Assembly: GCA_947594095.1 (NCBI GenBank)
Contig: CANQEA010000019.1
Location: 1 to 19,979, forward strand
DNA length: 19,979 nucleotides
Source: an uncultured Clostridia bacterium
Lineage (GTDB): Bacteria; Bacillota_A; Clostridia; TANB77; CAG-508
Direction of reading: 5' to 3'
Under the pieces are notes generated by a model. It made no database searches and was not told the origin of the DNA. It saw only the letters and a list, made by a program, of their open reading frames with translations. Below are positions 13,969-19,979 of this stretch, piece after piece (the stretch's first letter is position 1; every line of letters begins with the position of its first letter). The position numbers were made by a program, and so were the translations under genes.

Positions 13969-14697
13969 TTTAATATAAAAATTAAAGAATTACCAGCAGC
14001 GGAAAGACCATATGAAAAATTAGAATTATATGGCGAAAAAGTATTATCAAATGCTGAATTATTAGCGATTATAATAAAAACAGGAACAAAAGAAGAAACA
14101 TCTGTACAAATAGCTCAAAAAATACTCTGTTTAAACCATACGGAATCAGATGATTTAGAATTTTTAAGAAGTTTAAGTTTAGAAGAATTTATGCAAATAA
14201 AAGGAATAGGTAAAGTAAAAGCAATTCAATTAAAAGCAATATGTGAACTAGCAAACAGAATGTCAAAGCCATCAAATTATCAAAAGATACAAATAAAAAC
14301 ACCAAAAGACTTAGCAAGAGTACTAATTCCAGATATGCAAAATGAAACAAAGGAAATATTTAAATTAATTATTTTAAATAATAAAAATGAGATACTGAGA
14401 ATAATGAGTCTAGCTGAAGGACATGTTAATTATGTAAATATTTCTATGCAAAGTATATTTTCAGAGGCATTGAAAATGAATGCTCCTAAAATTGCTTTAG
14501 CACATAATCACCCAACAGGAGACGCAACGCCTAGTAGTAAAGATATTAAATTTACAAATTTAGTTTATGATAATGCGATGTTACTTGATGTGGAATTAAT
14601 AGACCATATTGTAATAGGGAAAAATAGCTACACAAGCATTTTGGCTAAAATGATGGAAGATTCAGAAGAAGAGGATAATAGAGAAAATAAAACATAA
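13969..14697 (+). CDS. radC: RadC/JAB-domain protein, start codon non-canonical
   Basis: Family with a helix-hairpin-helix region (IKGIGKVKAIQLKA) and a JAMM/MPN+ metal-binding motif AHNHPTGDATPSSKD; role in DNA repair is debated. Homology starts at NIKIKELPAAERPYEKLELYG, the usual RadC N-terminus, so the real start must lie near 13969-13981. No ATG, GTG or TTG is in frame there: the first in-frame ATG is at 14191 and would remove the first third. AGGAAGG (13954-13960) is 8 nt before a TTT at 13969, exactly where a TTG would give M-N-I-K-I-K-E-L. ATA at 13975 is another option. I use 13969 as the best-spaced position (242 residues). Possible causes are a TTG-to-TTT change or error, an AUA/AUU start, or coupling to the upstream same-frame gene. 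Confidence 0.82.
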   Translation, partial: FNIKIKELPAAERPYEKLELYGEKVLSNAELLAIIIKTGTKEETSVQIAQKILCLNHTESDDLEFLRSLSLEEFMQIKGIGKVKAIQLKAICELANRMSKPSNYQKIQIKTPKDLARVLIPDMQNETKEIFKLIILNNKNEILRIMSLAEGHVNYVNISMQSIFSEALKMNAPKIALAHNHPTGDATPSSKDIKFTNLVYDNAMLLDVELIDHIVIGKNSYTSILAKMMEDSEEEDNRENKT

Positions 14698-14712
14698 AAA
14701 GAAAGAATGTGA

Positions 14713-15754
<1,042 letters not shown>

Positions 15755-15760
15755 CTGTAA

Positions 15761-16576
15761 ATGCATAAAAATAAAAAAGGTGGAATAATAGGTGTTATTG
15801 TTACCATAGTAATATTAATCTTAATAGTCGTATTTTCAAATGGAGATTCAAATTCTTCATTTTTAGAGAATTTTGCAAGCAACTTAGTTGTGCCTATTCA
15901 AAATGGTTTAACCTATTTAAAAAATCAAATTAGCGGAAATACTACATTTTTTACAGACATTAACTATTTGAAAGAGGAGAACAAACTATTAAAAGAAAAA
16001 AATAGTGAACTTGAGCAGTCATTAAGAGAACTAGAAAACATTAAAACAGAAAATGAAACTTTAAAAGAATATATGGATTTAACAGAAAAATATGGAGAAT
16101 ATAAGACAATTCCAGGATACGTAATTAATAAAGATATTAGTAATTATTCAAAAACAATTGTAATAAATATTGGCAAAAAAGATGGAGTCGCAGAAAACAT
16201 GACTGTAATTGGAAACGAAGGCTTAGTTGGACATGTGATTTCTGTTACAGATAATAGTGCAAAAGTACAAATAATTACTGATACAGCAAGCTCTGTAAGC
16301 TCAATTATGAGTACAAACAAAGATAGTATAGTATGTAAAGGAACATTAGAAGACAAATCAGCTTTAAAGGCTATGTACATTCCAACAGATGCAAATGTTA
16401 TTCAAGGAGATAGTGTTGAAACATCTGGGCTTGGTGGAATATACCCTAAAGGAATTCATATTGGGACTATTAAACAAGTAATAAATACTCAAAATATTAC
16501 AGATAGATATGCTATAGTAGAAACAGCAGTTGATTTTGATAAATTAGATACAGTTTTAGTAGTGACTAATCAATAA
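15761..16576 (+). CDS. mreC: Rod-shape-determining protein MreC
   Basis: Bitopic membrane protein linking MreB/MreD to penicillin-binding proteins. 271 residues: an N-terminal transmembrane helix (about 8-26, GVIVTIVILILIVVF), a coiled coil (about 67-105, heptads in YLKEENKLLKEKNSELEQSL and following), then the periplasm-facing beta domain with the family landmarks INIGKKDGV, VIGNEGLVGHV and SGLGGIYPKGI. It starts 6 nt after the mreB stop and continues in the same operon. Intact; its one CGG trinucleotide is out of phase (AGC GGA). Confidence 0.95.
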   Translation: MHKNKKGGIIGVIVTIVILILIVVFSNGDSNSSFLENFASNLVVPIQNGLTYLKNQISGNTTFFTDINYLKEENKLLKEKNSELEQSLRELENIKTENETLKEYMDLTEKYGEYKTIPGYVINKDISNYSKTIVINIGKKDGVAENMTVIGNEGLVGHVISVTDNSAKVQIITDTASSVSSIMSTNKDSIVCKGTLEDKSALKAMYIPTDANVIQGDSVETSGLGGIYPKGIHIGTIKQVINTQNITDRYAIVETAVDFDKLDTVLVVTNQ

Positions 16577-16592
16577 GGAAAGGAAATAAAAG

Positions 16593-17126
16593 TTGAAACG
16601 AGTAATTATTCATATTGTATTAATTATAACAGCAATTGTCGTATATTTTTTACAAGTAAATTTATTTTCATGGTTTACAATTGCAGGAGTTATGCCTAAT
16701 TTATTTTTAATTTATATATTGTTTATTGGTTTATTTGCAGGAAAGACTAAAGGTACAATTTATGGAATTATTATTGGTCTTTTCTTAGATTTAACAGTTG
16801 GAAAACTAATAGGCTTATACGCTGTATGTCTAGGGCTTGTTGGATTCTCAACAGGAATTCTAGATAAAAACTTTTCTAAAGATAGCAGAATGACAATTAT
16901 GTTTATGGTTGCAACTGTTACAGTTGCATTTGAAATAATTACATATCTTGCAAACTATTTGATATTAGAAACAAATATCGAGCTAATTCCATTTGCACTG
17001 ATATTATTAATTGAATTGATATATAATTTACTACTTACTATAATTTTTTATCCACTTATGCAGAAATTTGGATTCTATATAGAAAACGAATACAAAGAAA
17101 ATAAAATTCTTACAAGATATTTTTAG
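16593..17126 (+). CDS. mreD: Rod-shape-determining membrane protein MreD
   Basis: Polytopic membrane protein of 177 residues, with about five hydrophobic helices and almost no soluble parts. The pattern GVMPNLFLIYILFIGLFAGK and GIIIGLFLDLTVGKLIGLYA is typical of MreD. Start is TTG 16593 behind AGGAAAGG. It lies 16 nt after mreC and 14 nt before mrdA, so the standard mreB-mreC-mreD-PBP2 order is complete. Confidence 0.93.
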   Translation: MKRVIIHIVLIITAIVVYFLQVNLFSWFTIAGVMPNLFLIYILFIGLFAGKTKGTIYGIIIGLFLDLTVGKLIGLYAVCLGLVGFSTGILDKNFSKDSRMTIMFMVATVTVAFEIITYLANYLILETNIELIPFALILLIELIYNLLLTIIFYPLMQKFGFYIENEYKENKILTRYF

Positions 17127-17140
17127 AGGAAGGTGATATC

Positions 17141-19246
17141 TTGCCAAAAAAGAAAAAAATAAATATAAATCTCAGATTTAATATATTAACAGTACTTGTA
17201 TATGTTGTGGGAATTATCCTAATTGGAAGATTGTTCACCCTTCAAATTGTAAAAGGTGCAGAATATAGAGAACAATCAAATACAAGGCTAACTAGAGAAA
17301 CCACATTAGAAGCATCAAGAGGTTCTATTTTAGACAGAACAGGAAATGCTCTTGTTATGTCACAAACAAACTTTACACTTGAATTATACAAAACAAAAAT
17401 AGATACAGCAACTTTAAATCAATCTATTTTAAATATAATAGAATTACTAGAAAAGTATGAAGCATCATATGTAGATAATTTTCCAATTTCAATAGATCCA
17501 TTTGAATTTACAATATCAGATGATGCACTATCTCAATGGAAGAAAAGTAATAAGATAAACGAAAATGCAACACCAGAAGAAGCATTTGAATTTTATAAAA
17601 ATAAATATAAAATAGAACAAGATGATATATATCAAGCAAGAAAGATAATGGCAATCAGATATGAAATAGAAAAAACTGGTTACAGTAGTACAAGAGCACT
17701 TACAATATCACAAGAAATACCAAGAGAAGCGGTTTCAGAATTTAGTGAAAGCAGTGAGAAATTCCCTGGAATTAGTATAAACACTATGCCAGTTAGAAAA
17801 TATACAAGTGGAACATTAGCATCACACATATTAGGATATGTTGGAAAAATAAATCCAGATGAATATGAAAAAAGAAAAGACACATATAGGTCAACAGACT
17901 TAATAGGTAGAGCAGGTGTAGAATCTGTATTTGAGGAATACTTAAAAGGAAAAAACGGAACAAAACAAATTGATATGGCAGTAGATGGTGGAATTACAGC
18001 AGAATATATTTCAGAAGAAGCAATATCTGGCTCTGATATAGTACTTACAATAGATGCAAACTTACAAAGAGTAACAGAAGAGGCACTAAAATCAAATATT
18101 CAAAAAATCGCAAATGGAGGCTTTGGTAGAAGTTATGAAACTAATGCAGGTGCATGTGTAGTTATGAATGTGAATTCAGGCGAAGTACTTGCTATGGCGA
18201 GTTACCCAGATTATAACCCAGAAGATTTTGTGGGTGGAATTAGTAATGAAAAATGGGATGAATATCGATTAAATGAAAGTAAACCATTAGTAAATAAAGC
18301 GGTACAAAACTCATATTCACCAGGTTCTACTTTTAAAATGATAACTGCAATTAGTGGATTAGAGTCAGGAGTTATTAACACATCAACTAGAATTAATGAC
18401 ACAGGTGTATATAGAAAATATGGAATTAGTAAAAATTGTTGGTATTATACAGATTACCATACAGGTCATGGCCCTTTAAATGTTGCAGGTGCAATTGAAA
18501 AATCATGTAACTTTTTCTTCTATGAAACAGGAGATAGAATGGGAATAGATACATTAGATAGATATGCAACATATTTTGGACTTGGAACAAAAACAGGAAT
18601 TGAACTATTAGGAGAAACTACAGGAGTACTTGCAAGTAAAGAAGCAAAGGCGAGATTGCATATTGATGAACCTACATTTACACAAGGAGATATGCTAAAT
18701 GTAGCAATCGGACAAGGAGATAATGAATTTAGCCCATTACAGATGGCAAAATATATTAGTATGCTTGCAAATGGTGGAAGAAAAATTGATGTGTCACTTA
18801 TAAAAACAATAAGAAATGCAGATGGTACAGAAGTATCAAGAGATACATTAAATAATTTTATAAATCAAAAACTAGGGCTTGGAAACGAAGAAACAGAGGA
18901 CTTAGAAATTAATCAAGCAAATCTAACTCCAATCTTAGAAGGAATGAGGTCAGTTACGGCAGATAGTGGCGGAACAGCGTATGTTAGATTTAAAGATTTT
19001 AATGTTGAAGTTGGTGGAAAGACTGGTTCTGCTGAAGCGCCAAACAATAAAGTACATGCTTGGTTTGTAGGATTTGCACCATTTGATAATCCTGAAATAG
19101 CAATTGTCGTTATGGTGGAAAATGGTGGACATGGAAACTATACAGCAGAAGTTGTAAGAGACATTATGCAAGAATATTTTGGAATGAATACAGAAGATGT
19201 TTATGAGGATATGACAGCTAGGCCATATACCCAAATAATGAGATAA
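17141..19246 (+). CDS. mrdA: Penicillin-binding protein 2 (elongasome transpeptidase)
   Basis: Class B peptidoglycan transpeptidase of the rod complex, working with RodA. 701 residues: a short Lys-rich tail, one transmembrane helix (about 15-35), the class B dimerisation domain (from about 55, ASRGSILDRTG), and the transpeptidase domain with SPGSTFK (active Ser396, Lys399), SCN (455-457) and KTGSAE (627-632). Start is TTG 17141 after GGAAGGTG, 14 nt beyond mreD. An extra hydrophilic insert (about 100-185) precedes the second part of the dimerisation domain, as in Gram-positive PBP2-type proteins. No in-frame CGG. Confidence 0.94.
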   Translation: MPKKKKININLRFNILTVLVYVVGIILIGRLFTLQIVKGAEYREQSNTRLTRETTLEASRGSILDRTGNALVMSQTNFTLELYKTKIDTATLNQSILNIIELLEKYEASYVDNFPISIDPFEFTISDDALSQWKKSNKINENATPEEAFEFYKNKYKIEQDDIYQARKIMAIRYEIEKTGYSSTRALTISQEIPREAVSEFSESSEKFPGISINTMPVRKYTSGTLASHILGYVGKINPDEYEKRKDTYRSTDLIGRAGVESVFEEYLKGKNGTKQIDMAVDGGITAEYISEEAISGSDIVLTIDANLQRVTEEALKSNIQKIANGGFGRSYETNAGACVVMNVNSGEVLAMASYPDYNPEDFVGGISNEKWDEYRLNESKPLVNKAVQNSYSPGSTFKMITAISGLESGVINTSTRINDTGVYRKYGISKNCWYYTDYHTGHGPLNVAGAIEKSCNFFFYETGDRMGIDTLDRYATYFGLGTKTGIELLGETTGVLASKEAKARLHIDEPTFTQGDMLNVAIGQGDNEFSPLQMAKYISMLANGGRKIDVSLIKTIRNADGTEVSRDTLNNFINQKLGLGNEETEDLEINQANLTPILEGMRSVTADSGGTAYVRFKDFNVEVGGKTGSAEAPNNKVHAWFVGFAPFDNPEIAIVVMVENGGHGNYTAEVVRDIMQEYFGMNTEDVYEDMTARPYTQIMR

Positions 19247-19262
19247 AAAAGGATGTGTAAAT

Positions 19263-19874
19263 ATGAAAAATTGTATAAGTATTAATTTAAAGAAAAATGA
19301 AAATGTTATTAAATTAAATGAAGATGCTAGCCAAGAAGAAATTATGGAAGCATTAAAAAAGAAACTTACTGAATTAAAAAAGCTATATAAAGAAGAAACA
19401 ACTCCTATTAAAGTTATAGGTAAAGTTCTAAAAAACAAAGAAATTGATGAATTACAAAGATTAATTAAAAGCTATATTGATGTAGAGGTCGATTTTGAAT
19501 CTCCAAAAGAACTAGGTCTTCATAATATTAAAAGGACATTTAAAAAAGAAATAGCAACTTCTGAAACAAAATTCCATAGAGGCTCTTTACGTTCAGGGCA
19601 AAAACTAGAATCACAAGGAAGCATTGTTATTCTTGGTGATGTAAATTCAGGGGCTGAAGTTATTGCTTCTGAAAATATAGTAGTTTTAGGTGCTCTTCGT
19701 GGTCTAGCACATGCAGGAGCAAAAGGCAATAAAGAAGCTATAATTGCAGCAGGTCTTTTAGATACTGTTCAAATTAGAATTGCAAATATTGTTAAAGAAA
19801 TTAATAGAGATGAAGAACCTCTACATAAACAAGTTTGTGTATATGTAAAAGATGAGAAAATAGAAATAAATTAG
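19263..19874 (+). CDS. minC: Septum site-determining protein MinC
   Basis: FtsZ inhibitor that keeps division away from the poles. 203 residues: N-terminal domain (about 1-95) and the C-terminal right-handed beta-helix with the family signature LRSGQKLESQGSIVILGDVN and VVLGALRGLAHAGAKGN, which binds MinD. ATG 19263 is preceded by AAAGGATG and lies 16 nt after mrdA, so it belongs to the same operon. minD usually follows at once; it does not begin within the remaining 105 bases. Confidence 0.94.
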   Translation: MKNCISINLKKNENVIKLNEDASQEEIMEALKKKLTELKKLYKEETTPIKVIGKVLKNKEIDELQRLIKSYIDVEVDFESPKELGLHNIKRTFKKEIATSETKFHRGSLRSGQKLESQGSIVILGDVNSGAEVIASENIVVLGALRGLAHAGAKGNKEAIIAAGLLDTVQIRIANIVKEINRDEEPLHKQVCVYVKDEKIEIN

Positions 19875-19979
19875 AGGTGCAGATTATTGCTATTCATATA
19901 AATTTCGTCAATTAAAAAAGTAAAATCTATTTAGAAAAAGTAACTTCTAATTACTGATTAAATGCAATTTTAAAAGATT
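19875..19979. other. Window end, no gene seen
   Basis: 105 AT-rich bases after minC without an open frame carrying a ribosome binding site and without a clear terminator. Confidence 0.5.

Overview
The window looks like a chromosomal segment of an AT-rich, low-GC Gram-positive bacterium, most likely an uncultured member of the Clostridia. The evidence is strong A/T bias at third codon positions, AGA as the main arginine codon, AGGAGG-type ribosome binding sites, frequent TTG/GTG starts, and a DUF4321-radC-mreB-mreC-mreD-mrdA-minC cluster of the kind found in Clostridia. I see no phage genes, insertion sequences, CRISPR arrays, tRNA or rRNA genes.

Layout. (1) 1-877: 3' part of prfA (RF1) ending in a bidirectional hairpin terminator shared with (2) a leftward pair at 876-2053: a small PH-domain membrane protein and a DUF4190/DUF4352-like lipid-anchored or membrane-anchored protein. 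(3) A divergent promoter/operator region (2078-2160) separates that pair from a 58-residue ribbon-helix-helix protein and a ZIP-family metal transporter. (4) 3187-8509: a low-molecular-weight phosphatase, a leucine-rich-repeat-like protein, a transglutaminase-like protein and the helicase PcrA. (5) 8551-11446: a large membrane-anchored surface protein (sulfatase-modifying-factor-like module, Asp/Tyr repeat, GLUG repeats), ending in a terminator. (6) 11574-12686: an M23 cell-wall endopeptidase, with a terminator shared with a convergent mecA-like adaptor gene. (7) 13627-19874: the cell-shape/division operon DUF4321-radC-mreB-mreC-mreD-mrdA(PBP2)-minC.

The outstanding observation is about decoding. 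Three otherwise healthy genes (ZIP transporter, transglutaminase-like protein, and mreB) are broken by frameshifts, four in all. Every one is an in-frame CGG codon at which skipping one base (C-GGN, read as glycine) restores the family sequence. Reading through all coding strands I found no CGG codon that is decoded normally in any gene, while about thirty CGG trinucleotides occur out of phase. CGA, CGT, AGA and AGG are used as ordinary sense codons. The simplest reading is that in this lineage CGG is not an arginine codon but a codon-triggered +1 frameshift signal. A systematic sequence artefact would have to respect codon phase to mimic this.

A second oddity is radC, which has no ATG/GTG/TTG start in a position that would give a full-length protein. 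Its best-placed start codon reads TTT.
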